Below are positions 38,818-48,522 of a DNA stretch of 51,498 nucleotides, in pieces; the stretch's first letter is position 1, and each line of letters starts with the position of its first letter. Origin of the DNA: Chromohalobacter sp. 296-RDG. Its GTDB lineage: Bacteria > Pseudomonadota > Gammaproteobacteria > Pseudomonadales > Halomonadaceae. The translations under genes and the position numbers were made by a program. The stretch is taken from contig NZ_JARANY010000020.1 of NCBI RefSeq assembly GCF_029889885.1, positions 1 through 51,498 on the forward strand, read 5' to 3'. The notes beneath the pieces are model-generated. The model was not told the DNA's origin. It did not search any database and worked only from the letters and a program-made list of their open reading frames with translations.

Positions 38818-39909
38818 ATGTCCCCCGGACACGACCCCGGTTCACAGAACCTCCCTCTCAACCTGATGCTGACGCTGGCGTCTTTGGTGGTCATCGTTGG
38901 CGGCATGCAAGCCGGCTCCGACTTGCTGATCCCCATATTGCTGTCGCTTTTCATCGCCGTCATCTGTACATCGCCGGTACATTGGCTGCATGAGCATGGC
39001 TTGGGCATGCGGTTGTCGGTGTTGGTTACGTTGCTGATACTCGGCGTGTTGATGACCCTGTTGGGTGCACTGCTCGGCAATAGTTTCACGACCTTCATGA
39101 ACGCCTTGCCCAAGCTTCAGGAGCAACTGCAAGAGCACTATCTGACCGTGCTGCGATGGCTGGCGGAGCAGGGAATCTCTATCAACCCCCAGGGTGTCTC
39201 GCGGCTTCTCGATGCTTCCCAGGCGACCGATTGGGTCCCCGTCTTTCTGGGCAGCGTGGGTAACCTGCTCTCGCAGAGTGTTGTGATCATGCTGTTGGTG
39301 ATCTTCATGTTGTTCGAGACCCTGGAGTTCCGCAACAAGATCTCGCAGGCCTTGCTCAATCCGGCGCCGAGTCTCCAGCGTTTCACCGAGTTCAGTCGCA
39401 ATCTCAAGCGCTATCTAGCCATCAAGACGGTGATCAGTCTGGTGACCGGCGTGCTGGTGTGGGGCACGTGCGTGGTGATCGGTGTCGACTTCGCGCTGTT
39501 ATGGGGGACCCTGGCGTTCTGTCTCAACTACATTCCCAATATCGGCTCGGCCTTGGCGGCCGTTCCTGCCGTGCTCTTGACCTTGGCGATGCCGGAAGGA
39601 GGCCCCTTCAAGGCGATGCTGCTGGCAGGTGCCTATCTGGCGATCAATTTCCTCATGGGCAATATCATCGAGCCACGGATCATGGGGCGCACAATGGGGC
39701 TCTCCACGCTGGTGGCCTTCTTGTCGCTGGTGGTATGGGGATGGATCTTCGGGCCGGTGGGTATGTTGCTGTCGGTGCCGTTGACCATGACGCTCAAGAT
39801 TGCCCTGGATAGTCATCCCGAGACGCGTTGGCTGGCGAGATTGCTGAGTCCTTCCGAGCGCGTGCAACGTCGTCGTGCTGAGATGAACCCGGAGCCACCT
39901 CCCGACTAG
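38818..39909 (+). CDS. AI-2E family (PerM-type) membrane transporter
   Basis: A 363-residue inner-membrane protein with about eight TM helices. It has family segments LLIPILLSLFIAVICTSPVHWL and, near the C-terminus, NFLMGNIIEPRIMGRTMGLSTLVAFLSLVVWGWIFGPVGMLL, the AI-2E/YdiK hallmark. Members include autoinducer-2 exporters and Na+/H+ antiporters found in halophiles; the substrate here is unknown. AAGGAT precedes the ATG by 11 bp. A 14-bp stem terminator follows. Confidence 0.85.
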   Translation: MSPGHDPGSQNLPLNLMLTLASLVVIVGGMQAGSDLLIPILLSLFIAVICTSPVHWLHEHGLGMRLSVLVTLLILGVLMTLLGALLGNSFTTFMNALPKLQEQLQEHYLTVLRWLAEQGISINPQGVSRLLDASQATDWVPVFLGSVGNLLSQSVVIMLLVIFMLFETLEFRNKISQALLNPAPSLQRFTEFSRNLKRYLAIKTVISLVTGVLVWGTCVVIGVDFALLWGTLAFCLNYIPNIGSALAAVPAVLLTLAMPEGGPFKAMLLAGAYLAINFLMGNIIEPRIMGRTMGLSTLVAFLSLVVWGWIFGPVGMLLSVPLTMTLKIALDSHPETRWLARLLSPSERVQRRRAEMNPEPPPD

Positions 39910-39933
39910 CCTATGCTTCGATGATCCCGTAAC

Positions 39934-39965
39934 GACAATCGCCCCGCATGAGCGGGGCGATTGTC
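39934..39965. terminator. Bidirectional terminator between the AI-2E gene and trxA
   Basis: GACAATCGCCCCGC-ATGA-GCGGGGCGATTGTC is a perfect 14-bp stem with a 4-base loop, 24 bp after one gene and 31 bp after the convergent other. No long U run follows. Confidence 0.75.
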
Positions 39966-39996
39966 AGCATGCTTCGATAGCTTAACGCCGTTGATC

Positions 39997-40320
39997 TCAG
40001 GCGTTCTGATCGATGAACTGTGTCAGCTGTGACTTGGACTGTGCACCGACCAGGGAAGCGACCTTGGCGCCGGATTTGAACATCATCACGGTCGGAACAC
40101 CGCGCACGCCTTGTTCGGCGGCGATTTCCGGTGCGTCGTCGACGTTGATGCTGACGACCTTGACGCCACCGGCCTTCTCATCGGCGACTTCATCGACGAC
40201 GGGGGCCATCATCTTGCAAGGGCCGCACCACGGTGCCCAGAACTTGAGCAGTACGGGCTGTTCGGCATTGACGACTTCCTGCTCGAAGTTAGCGGAGGTG
40301 ACATCGACATTATTAGCCAT
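39997..40320 (-). CDS. trxA: Thioredoxin 1
   Basis: A 107-residue thioredoxin with the WCGPCK redox motif in KFWAPWCGPCKMMAPVVDEVA and the cis-Pro in RGVPTVMMF. It reduces cytoplasmic disulfides and is the electron donor of PAPS reductase, encoded 1.3 kb away (cysH). ATG 40320 is fixed by the family length. The 259-bp divergent spacer to cysB is A+T-rich before cysB. Confidence 0.96.
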   Translation of the reverse strand: MANNVDVTSANFEQEVVNAEQPVLLKFWAPWCGPCKMMAPVVDEVADEKAGGVKVVSINVDDAPEIAAEQGVRGVPTVMMFKSGAKVASLVGAQSKSQLTQFIDQNA

Positions 40321-40537
40321 TACGAATCTCTCCAGTATTCCGTTGCGCTTTCGCGAGCGTAGATGAGGCGATGGTAGCCGTTGACCATGGCCCTGGCAAA
40401 TGCCCCATCGGTATGGTGACAATAGCATCAGCCTATCATGTCGGCGCTTTTTCACGCACCACCATGGTGCGGTATTGCCAGGGTGTCGACGCTCTTCTAC
40501 TCTCGCACCATATGCTTTAAAGTAATCACAAATTTAA

Positions 40538-41551
<1,014 letters not shown>

Positions 41552-41572
41552 GAGCGGCCCGGAAAGACGAGA

Positions 41573-41605
41573 ATGCCGATGCTCCGTGGAGGTGGGCATC
41601 GGCAT
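41573..41605. terminator. Hairpin between convergent cysB and cysH
   Basis: ATGCCGATGC (41573-41582) pairs perfectly with GCATCGGCAT (41596-41605) across a 13-base loop. Its position between two convergent stop codons suggests a bidirectional terminator, although there is no U run. Confidence 0.55.
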
Positions 41606-41648
41606 GGCGCGCGTTCGTGTCATTCGTTCGATGGTTGGGGTTTAACGC

Positions 41649-42269
41649 CTAGTGCTGAAGATGCAGCCCGCACTCGCGCTTGTCTTCCACCTTGGTCGGG
41701 TCGAAGTAATCGAAGTTGTTGGGTAGATCGTGCTTCTGCAGGTACTGATACATGTCCTTGGCGCTCCAGTGCAGCACGGGCGCGACCTTGATCAAGCCAT
41801 CCTGATTGACCGAGACCGGCTGCATCTGGGCACGTTCAGCGGTGTCCTCGGCGCGCAGCGCGGTGAGCCAGACACGCGGCGCGGCCTCGCGCAGCGCCCG
41901 CTGGAATGGCTCTAACTTGACTTCCTCAGTGAACGCCGCGTGGCGCGGATCGTCGATGGTTGGAAACTCACCCTCGACGGCATCGCGATGCGCGCGTGAG
42001 CGGCGCGGATGATAGATCGTCAAGTTGAGGTCCAGCTGACGGCTGATCTCTTCTGCGAAGCGATAAGTGGCCTCGGTGTTATAGCCTGAGTCCATCCAGA
42101 CCACGGGAATGTTCGGCTGCACCTGCGTGATCATATGCAGGATCACTGCCTCGAAAGGCCGGAAGTTGGTCGTGCAGATCGCCTTGCCATCGAGCGAGAG
42201 TGCCCAGCGAACCAGGGCCTCCGGGTCGTGGCCAAGATCGCGATTGATGGCATCGATATCGAGGGACAT
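41649..42269 (-). CDS. cysH: Phosphoadenylylsulfate (PAPS) reductase
   Basis: Reduces activated sulfate to sulfite, using thioredoxin. The 206-residue protein has the PP-loop-like fold and ends with the catalytic ECGLH motif (KVEDKRECGLHLQH). The paired Cys (CC...CxxC) that hold the [4Fe-4S] cluster of APS-type reductases are absent, and the corresponding stretch reads FTEEVKLEPFQRAL. It should therefore use PAPS rather than APS. AGGAG precedes the ATG. Expected to be CysB-dependent; the spacer 42270-42435 contains A+T-rich segments suitable for its promoter. Confidence 0.93.
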   Translation of the reverse strand: MSLDIDAINRDLGHDPEALVRWALSLDGKAICTTNFRPFEAVILHMITQVQPNIPVVWMDSGYNTEATYRFAEEISRQLDLNLTIYHPRRSRAHRDAVEGEFPTIDDPRHAAFTEEVKLEPFQRALREAAPRVWLTALRAEDTAERAQMQPVSVNQDGLIKVAPVLHWSAKDMYQYLQKHDLPNNFDYFDPTKVEDKRECGLHLQH

Positions 42270-42435
42270 GATGAGCTCCTGTGGAAGGTGGCGTGAAGTC
42301 TGTCGACTTCGACGAATGGATATACCCTAGCAAACCGCCGAAACGATCCCCCAATATCGATTGGTTCGAAGCTTATATACCTTTAACGAAGGTTTCGGGT
42401 TACTTGTTAGAACTTATCTGCATTAAATCCTGTGT

Positions 42436-43218
42436 TCATCGCCCCAATGAGTGAATCGCTGTGAGGGGCGTGATACGCGGCGGTTCGTCGTCCGGCCATT
42501 CAATGTGCGCCTCGATGGCATAGACATCGCGTAGACGCGCATGGGTCAGGACGCCGCCGGGAGTACCACTGGCGGCGACGCGGCCTGCCTTGAGCATCCA
42601 TACATGCTGGGCGAAGCGCGCCGCCAGGCTTAGGTCGTGAATGGCGATGACGACGATGATATGGCGCTGTGCTGCGAGTCGAGTCAGCCAGTCGAGCACT
42701 TGCAATTGATGATGCAGATCCAGCGCGCTGGTCGGTTCGTCGAGCAGCATCAGCGACGGCTCGCGCGTCACGGCTTGCGCGATGGCGACCCGTTGACGCT
42801 GCCCGCCCGAGAGCTGGCTCAATTCATGCTCGGCCAGCGGTTCCAGTTCCAGAGCCTGAAGTGTCTCCTGCACCTTGAACAGCGCGCGTTCATGTGGCTC
42901 GTGAATGCAGGTGCGACGTGCCAGCAGCACGGCCTCGAATACGTTGAGGACGGCGCGGGAGCCGAGTTCTTGCGGTAAGTAATAAAGATGTCGGGCACGC
43001 TGTTCGAGCGATAGTGCCGCCAATCCCTGGCCATGCAACATGAACGAACCGTTGGCGCGTTGGAGGCCGGCGACGGCCTTGAGCAGTGTGGATTTCCCGG
43101 CACCGTTGGGGCCGACCAAGGCAGTGATCTCGCCCGGTCGGGCCTCGAGGCCGGCGATACCCTCGAGGATGGGTGTGTCACCCAAGCGGCAATCGAGGCG
43201 TTCGAGTGTTAGCGTCAT
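42436..43218 (-). CDS. ABC transporter ATP-binding protein, FepC/BtuD/HmuV type
   Basis: A 260-residue ATPase of an iron-chelate/cobalamin/heme-type importer. Walker A is GPNGAGKS (about 36-43), the signature is LSGGQRQRVAIAQA, Walker B is SLMLLDEPTSALD, and the switch His is in AIHDLS. ATG 43218 overlaps the permease stop as ATGA and lies 8 bp after AGGAG; an ATG 6 bp earlier is only 2 bp from that site. No TonB receptor or binding protein is encoded nearby, so the substrate is not identifiable. Confidence 0.9.
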   Translation of the reverse strand: MTLTLERLDCRLGDTPILEGIAGLEARPGEITALVGPNGAGKSTLLKAVAGLQRANGSFMLHGQGLAALSLEQRARHLYYLPQELGSRAVLNVFEAVLLARRTCIHEPHERALFKVQETLQALELEPLAEHELSQLSGGQRQRVAIAQAVTREPSLMLLDEPTSALDLHHQLQVLDWLTRLAAQRHIIVVIAIHDLSLAARFAQHVWMLKAGRVAASGTPGGVLTHARLRDVYAIEAHIEWPDDEPPRITPLTAIHSLGR

Positions 43219-44285
43219 CTCCATATCTCCTTGCGGCTGCGCAGGATCAGCGAGACGAAAAACGGCAGCCCGATGAGTGCAGTGAGCAAACCGATCGGCA
43301 GCAGAATGCCGGGCACCAGCGTTTTCGAGAGGATCGAGGTGACGGACATGATCAGTGCCCCGCTGAGGGCGGACATGGGCAGAAAGACACGCTGATCCTC
43401 ACCGACTAGCAAGCGAGCGATATGCGGGCCCACCAAGCCGACGAAGCCGATCGTCCCCACGAAGGCCACGGCGGTGGCCGCCAACAGCGAGCAGCACAGA
43501 AGAATACGCAGCCGCAAGCGCGCGACATCGATGCCCATGGCCTGGGCGTGAAGATCGCCCAGGCGCAGCGCGGTGAGTCGCCAGCCGGCATGAAGAAATA
43601 CCGGCAGCGTCACGCAAAGCGCCAGTGTCGCCAGGCCGACCTTGCCCCAACTGGCCTTGCCGAGGCTGCCCAGTGACCAGAACACCAGTTGCTGCAAGGC
43701 CTCGGGGGAAGCGACGTACTGCATCAGGCCGAGCATGGCGTTGAAGAAGAACATGATGGCGATGCCCATCAGCACCAGGGTCTGCACGCTGACACCACGC
43801 AGGCGACTCACGCCCCAGATGATAAGCGATGCGGCCAGGGCCAGCAGGAAAGCGTTGCCGGTGACCAGTAACGTATCGGCGAAGGGCACGATGCCGACGC
43901 CAAGAGTGATAGCGAGCGCTGCGCCGACACTCGCCGCCGAGGAAATGCCCAGCGTGAACGGGTCGGCCAGGGGGTTGTTGAGGATAGTCTGCATCTCGGC
44001 GCCAGCGAGTGCCAGGCTCACACCGACAACGATTGCCATCAAGGCCACCGGCAGACGAATGTTCCACACGATGACGCGCAGCGCATCCGACGATTGATTC
44101 GGCGCGACCAGGGTCATGAGCACATCGCGCAACGGATAGTGACCTGGGCCGGTGGCGATATCGGCGATGACCATGGCGAGCGTCAGTACGCTGACGCCGA
44201 CGATGAGACGCCGCTGACGGCGCCGACGCATGCGATACCGGCTGACGCTGTCGGTAGACGCGGATTCAGGCATAGCGGTTGTCAT
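43215..44285 (-). CDS. FecCD family ABC transporter permease
   Basis: A 356-residue permease with about ten TM helices. Family motifs are LRVIVWNIRLPVALMAIVVG, LAGAEMQTILNNPLADPFTLGIS and FVGTIGFVGLVGPHIARLLVG. It imports siderophore-, heme- or cobalamin-class ligands with the ATPase next to it. It overlaps pabB by 4 bp (ATGA) and the ATPase gene likewise, so all three are probably on one transcript. A basic N-terminal stretch (RMRRRRQRR) precedes the first helix. Confidence 0.9.
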   Translation of the reverse strand: MTTAMPESASTDSVSRYRMRRRRQRRLIVGVSVLTLAMVIADIATGPGHYPLRDVLMTLVAPNQSSDALRVIVWNIRLPVALMAIVVGVSLALAGAEMQTILNNPLADPFTLGISSAASVGAALAITLGVGIVPFADTLLVTGNAFLLALAASLIIWGVSRLRGVSVQTLVLMGIAIMFFFNAMLGLMQYVASPEALQQLVFWSLGSLGKASWGKVGLATLALCVTLPVFLHAGWRLTALRLGDLHAQAMGIDVARLRLRILLCCSLLAATAVAFVGTIGFVGLVGPHIARLLVGEDQRVFLPMSALSGALIMSVTSILSKTLVPGILLPIGLLTALIGLPFFVSLILRSRKEIWR

Positions 44286-45664
44286 TCGTTCAGGATACGC
44301 GATTCGTTGCGCTCATGCGGCTCTTCGGTGCCGAGCGCCTCCATCAGGCGCGAAATCTTGGCGAGTGTCTCTTGGTACTCGGCTTCCTCGTCGGAGTCCG
44401 CGACCAGGCCACCACCGCCCCAGAGATGCAGTTGCCCGGCATCCGCCACGGCGGTGCGGATGGCGATGGAGGTATCCATTCGTCCGCGCACATCGACGTA
44501 GCCGATGCTGCCGCAATACACGCTACGGCGACTGGGTTCGAGACTGTCGATGAGCTGCATGGCGCGGATCTTGGGCGCGCCCGTGATCGAGCCGCCGGGA
44601 AACGCCGCTCCCAGAAGGTCCAGCGCATGGCGTGTCGCGTCGAGTTTACCGGTCACCACGCTGACCAGGTGGTGAACATTGGCGTAGCTCTCCAGGCGGC
44701 ATAATTGGGGGACGCGGACGCTCCCCGGCTGACAGACACGCCCCAGATCGTTGCGCAGCAAGTCGACGATCATCACGTTTTCGGCGGTATCCTTGAGGCT
44801 GTCGCGCAGCTCGCGGGCGTAGCGCCGATCCTCGATGGTAGTGTTGCCGCGCGGCCGGGTGCCCTTGATGGGGCGCGTTTCTACGCGTCCCTCGACGACT
44901 TCGAGGAAGCGCTCCGGCGACAGCGACAGAATGCCCTTGTCGTCCCAGGCGAGGTAGGCGCCATAAGGTGTCGGCGTGGCTTGGCGCAGTCGCCGATAGG
45001 CGTGCCATAAATCGCCTTGGTAGGGGGCGCTGAAACGCTGGGCCAGGTTGATCTGGTAACAGTCGCCACTGCGGATGTAATGCTGTACGGCACGGAAGCG
45101 CTCGCCGTAGGCGACGCGGTCGAGTTCGCCTCGAAAGGGGGAGAGCAACTTGAATGTCGAGTCCAACGCTGGCGCGACTTTTAGCCATTCCCACACCTGG
45201 GCGCGCCGCGCCGGTGTAGCCACGAGCCAGGCTTGGCGAGCGTGATGATCGTGGATGAGGGCCCAGTCGTAGAGTCCGACACGGCTGTGGGGCAGCGTGA
45301 CTGCCTCGCAGGCATGATCCGCAAAAGTCTCCAGGTGACGCCCGAAATCGTAGCTCCAATAGCCGATCAAGCCGCCCAGAAACGGCAGCTCGCTCGTCAC
45401 GCCAGGGTCGGGAAGGTGCTCGAGCAAGGCACGCTGAGCGGCGAGCGGATCATCGGGAAGGTCCGCGACGTCACTGGCTACCCGGCCGTCTCGGTTGACC
45501 TCCAGCCAGGCGATGGGGTCGCAGCTAAGGATGTCGTAACGTCCACCGGGAGCCGCCGGGAAGCCGCTGTCCAGCAGTACGGCGCCGGGGCGACGGCGCA
45601 TGCGCTCGAAGCGTGCCAGCGGGTCGCCATGATAGGGCAGGGGCGTCAGTTCGAGTCTCGGCAT
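44282..45664 (-). CDS. pabB: Aminodeoxychorismate synthase component I
   Basis: Turns chorismate and ammonia into 4-amino-4-deoxychorismate for folate. It has 460 residues with the anthranilate-synthase-like fold. The PIKGT motif at 265-269 has Lys267, which distinguishes PabB from TrpE (PIAGT). CYQINLAQRF (202-211), FPGGSITGAPKIRAM and GSIGYVDVRGRMD complete the active site. Chorismate comes from AroC. Co-transcription with an ABC importer is unusual. The gene is divergent from the hydrolase at 45792. Confidence 0.95.
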   Translation of the reverse strand: MPRLELTPLPYHGDPLARFERMRRRPGAVLLDSGFPAAPGGRYDILSCDPIAWLEVNRDGRVASDVADLPDDPLAAQRALLEHLPDPGVTSELPFLGGLIGYWSYDFGRHLETFADHACEAVTLPHSRVGLYDWALIHDHHARQAWLVATPARRAQVWEWLKVAPALDSTFKLLSPFRGELDRVAYGERFRAVQHYIRSGDCYQINLAQRFSAPYQGDLWHAYRRLRQATPTPYGAYLAWDDKGILSLSPERFLEVVEGRVETRPIKGTRPRGNTTIEDRRYARELRDSLKDTAENVMIVDLLRNDLGRVCQPGSVRVPQLCRLESYANVHHLVSVVTGKLDATRHALDLLGAAFPGGSITGAPKIRAMQLIDSLEPSRRSVYCGSIGYVDVRGRMDTSIAIRTAVADAGQLHLWGGGGLVADSDEEAEYQETLAKISRLMEALGTEEPHERNESRILNE

Positions 45665-45791
45665 CGGTGCAGCGTCCTGTCACGGGCGACTCATTGTAGG
45701 GAAACTAGCCGGATTTGTCCGCCCGTGAGCGTGTGCGGATAATGACGGCCATTCAACGCCCCTGAGGCGCGGCACATAGAGGATGACGAAT

Positions 45792-46634
45792 ATGACAATG
45801 TCGCCGGACGAGGCCGAGATGCGGCAAGGCATATTGGTGCGCCCGGATCAGCAGTGCCATTGGCGTCGCCTCGAGCGTCGCGAGGGCGCGGGCAATGTGG
45901 TCATGCTGCACGGTGCCGGGGTAGCGGCCGAGCTGACCTGGGGGCCGATGGTGACTTATCTCGATACCTGGCGAACGTTCCTGATGCCCGACTTGCGGGG
46001 CATGGGGGCGACGCGTGCGATAGATGGTCGTGAGCGGCCTTTCTCGCTGGATGACGTCGTCGACGATATCGAAGCCGTGCTCGACGCCCAGAGTATCGAG
46101 CAATGCGATGTCATGGGCTATTCGTTTGGCGGGCTGGTAGCGATGCGTCTCAAGCAACGCTTAGGCGCCCGTATTGAACGTACGATGCTGCTCGAGCCGG
46201 CACTTCTGGAGCGCGAGGATCACGCGACCATGGTACGGGTGCGCGATGGCTATGCCGAGGCGGCGTGTGCCATTCGCGAGGCACCGACACCGGAAGCGGG
46301 TATCGTCGCCTTTCTGGATTTGATTGCGCCGCATCGATCGCGCAACCCACGAGCCGAGCGCATGATGATACGCCGTCTCGCGTACCGTCCCCAAGGGTTC
46401 GCCAATGCGCTGGATTGCGTGACCGATGCCGTTCGGCGTCTCGACCGCGATGCCCTGCTCGAAGCGCAATGCGACGTCACGAGCGTCGTGGGGGGCAAGA
46501 GCCTCGCGGCCATGCAAGCCTACCACTCAACCTTGGCGCAGCGGCGGTCCGACTGGCGCTACATTGAACTGCCGGGCACTGACCATTCCCTGCCGTTTCA
46601 AAAACCCCGGCGACTCGCCGGCCTGTTGCAATAA
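45792..46634 (+). CDS. Alpha/beta-fold hydrolase
   Basis: A 280-residue alpha/beta hydrolase: oxyanion HGAG at 40-43, nucleophile Ser111 in GYSFGG, and the catalytic His in GTDHSLPF near 265. No signal peptide. ATG 45792 is chosen since AGAGG would abut an ATG at 45783 with no spacer. The substrate is unknown. It shares no clear operon: pabB is divergent upstream, and a spacer with GntR-type palindromes follows. Confidence 0.8.
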   Translation: MTMSPDEAEMRQGILVRPDQQCHWRRLERREGAGNVVMLHGAGVAAELTWGPMVTYLDTWRTFLMPDLRGMGATRAIDGRERPFSLDDVVDDIEAVLDAQSIEQCDVMGYSFGGLVAMRLKQRLGARIERTMLLEPALLEREDHATMVRVRDGYAEAACAIREAPTPEAGIVAFLDLIAPHRSRNPRAERMMIRRLAYRPQGFANALDCVTDAVRRLDRDALLEAQCDVTSVVGGKSLAAMQAYHSTLAQRRSDWRYIELPGTDHSLPFQKPRRLAGLLQ

Positions 46635-46666
46635 GCAGCTTCGCTTAATAAGGATGACGATGAGTA

Positions 46667-46678
46667 ATTGTCGACAAC
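46667..46678. promoter_or_regulatory. GntR-type operator, upstream half-matched copy
   Basis: ATTGTCGACAAC repeats the core of the perfect dyad at 46783-46794 with one end mismatch, 116 bp upstream of it. Two sites at this distance could support looping or separate control of neighbouring promoters. Confidence 0.5.
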
Positions 46679-46782
46679 GTGGTCACCGGTGAGTGCTGGC
46701 CATGCGGCGAAAGGTGTAGGAGCGCCGGGCTTCAGGCAGTTGACCCTTTTGGAGTAGATTACTAAGGTAATGCTTATTCTTT

Positions 46783-46794
46783 ATTGTCGACAAT
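46783..46794. promoter_or_regulatory. GntR-type operator overlapping the prp regulator start
   Basis: ATTGTCGACAAT is a perfect 12-bp palindrome of the form bound by FCD-type GntR regulators. It ends 3 bp before the ATG of the GntR gene, where a ribosome-binding site should be. This suggests autorepression of gntR-prpBCD. Confidence 0.6.
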
Positions 46795-46797
46795 TAC

Positions 46798-47574
46798 ATG
46801 ACGCTTCCTCCTTTACCTCATAACGCCGATTCCCATGATGCTTGGCAGTCGGCGACTGGTCATGACGACGCTCCCGAAGTGCGCACACTCGCCGAGCGCG
46901 TCTTTCACCAACTTCAAAGCGCCATCGTGCGAGGTGAGCTGGCCCCCGGTGCCAAGATCACCGAGCCGGGCCTTGCCAAGACGTATGGCATCTCGCGCGG
47001 CCCGCTGCGCGAGGCTATGCGACGCCTGGAAGCCCACCGCTTGATCGAGCGTGTCCCGCATGTCGGTGCGCGCGTAGTCAAACTCTCCATGCGTGAACTG
47101 CTGGAGTTGTTCGATCTGCGCGAAGCCCTCGAGAGCATGGCGGCGCGCCTGGCGGCGCGATACATGACGGCGCCTGAAATCGCCGGACTGCGCGATGTGC
47201 TGGCGATCCACGAGCGTCAGGAGGACCTGCAGCGCGACGAGGCCTATTTCCAGCGCGAGGGTGACCTGGATTTCCACTACTGCATCGTGCAGGGCAGCCA
47301 CAATCGCATGCTGATGACCATGCTTTGTGACGACCTTTATTACCTGGTGCGTCTTTACCGCACGCAATTCAGTGCCAGCGGCGCGCGCCCGCAGCGCGCC
47401 TTCGTCGAGCACCATCGTATCGTCGATGCCATCGAGGCAGGCGACGAGGAACTGGCCGAACTCTTGATGCGTCGCCACGTCAGTGCGTCTCGCGAGAATG
47501 TCGCCAAGCATTATGCCGAGACACTCGACGAGCAGACGTCCCAAACCCGTTTCGAGGAGAATACGACGTCATGA
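46798..47574 (+). CDS. GntR family (FCD domain) regulator of the prp operon
   Basis: A 258-residue GntR/FadR-type regulator: winged helix-turn-helix (about 30-95; [19 protein letters not shown]) and an all-helical FCD effector domain (about 100-235) with metal-binding His/Asp positions ([24 protein letters not shown]). It overlaps prpB by 4 bp (ATGA), so it very probably controls the methylcitrate genes, with a cycle intermediate as likely effector. No ribosome-binding site is visible before the ATG; the mRNA may be leaderless or the true start may be further in. Confidence 0.9.
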   Translation: MTLPPLPHNADSHDAWQSATGHDDAPEVRTLAERVFHQLQSAIVRGELAPGAKITEPGLAKTYGISRGPLREAMRRLEAHRLIERVPHVGARVVKLSMRELLELFDLREALESMAARLAARYMTAPEIAGLRDVLAIHERQEDLQRDEAYFQREGDLDFHYCIVQGSHNRMLMTMLCDDLYYLVRLYRTQFSASGARPQRAFVEHHRIVDAIEAGDEELAELLMRRHVSASRENVAKHYAETLDEQTSQTRFEENTTS

Positions 47575-48452
47575 GCCATCCTACTCCCGGTGCACGTTTC
47601 CGTGCGGCACTCGAGGCGCATCGCCCCTTGCCGATCGTCGGCACCATCAATGCCTATACGGCGCTCATGGCCGAGAAAGTCGGCCATCCGGCGATTTATC
47701 TCTCCGGAGGTGGCGTGGCCAATGCGTCCTTCGGCTTGCCCGATCTGGGCATGACCACCATGAACGATGTGGCCGAGGACGCCCGGCGTATTACGGCAGC
47801 CTCAGAGACTCCGCTACTGGTCGATATCGATACTGGCTGGGGCGGAGCGTTCAATATCGCGCGCACCATCAAGGAAATGCAGCGCGCTGGCGTGGCGGCG
47901 GTGCACCTGGAAGACCAGGTGGCCCAGAAGCGCTGCGGACATCGGCCCAACAAGGCCATCGTGTCGCAGCAAGAGATGGTGGATCGCATCAAGGCGGCAG
48001 CCGATGCGCGTCTGGATGACGATTTTTATCTGATTGCGCGCACCGATGCCTTCCAGAAGGAAGGGCTGGAAGCGGCCATCGAGCGCGCCAATGCGTGTCT
48101 CGAGGCCGGTGCCGATGCCATCTTCGCCGAGGCCGTGCATACCCTCGAGGACTATCGCGCGTTTTGCACGCGCATCAATGCGCCGATCCTGGCCAATATC
48201 ACCGAGTTTGGCGCCACGCCATTGTTCACCCAACAGGAACTGCATGATGTGGGTTGCCGCATGGTGCTGTATCCGTTGTCGGCGTTCCGGGCCATGAATG
48301 CCGCAGCACTTGAGGTGTACCGCAGCATTCACGACAACGGGCATCAGCGCGATGTCCTCGACAAAATGCAGACGCGCGATGAGCTTTACGAGTTTCTCGA
48401 TTACCACACCTTCGAGCGCAAGCTGGATGCCCTGTTCGACGAGGACAAGTGA
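47571..48452 (+). CDS. prpB: 2-methylisocitrate lyase
   Basis: Splits 2-methylisocitrate into pyruvate and succinate, the last step of the methylcitrate cycle. The 293-residue protein of the isocitrate-lyase/PEP-mutase family has the catalytic KRCGH motif at 120-124 (nucleophile Cys122) and [10 protein letters not shown] for Mg binding. GAGGAG precedes the ATG inside the end of gntR. prpC follows after 70 bp. Confidence 0.97.
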   Translation: MSHPTPGARFRAALEAHRPLPIVGTINAYTALMAEKVGHPAIYLSGGGVANASFGLPDLGMTTMNDVAEDARRITAASETPLLVDIDTGWGGAFNIARTIKEMQRAGVAAVHLEDQVAQKRCGHRPNKAIVSQQEMVDRIKAAADARLDDDFYLIARTDAFQKEGLEAAIERANACLEAGADAIFAEAVHTLEDYRAFCTRINAPILANITEFGATPLFTQQELHDVGCRMVLYPLSAFRAMNAAALEVYRSIHDNGHQRDVLDKMQTRDELYEFLDYHTFERKLDALFDEDK

Positions 48453-48522
48453 ACGGGCGGCATGGCTATGCACTATCGGCATGAGGCAACAACGATAACG
48501 ATCTGGCACAAGGAGGCTCGCC

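Noticed and set aside
41649-42269. cysH called as APS reductase, as in Pseudomonas
   Set aside because: The CC and CxxC cluster ligands needed by APS reductases are absent; only the ECGLH Cys remains.
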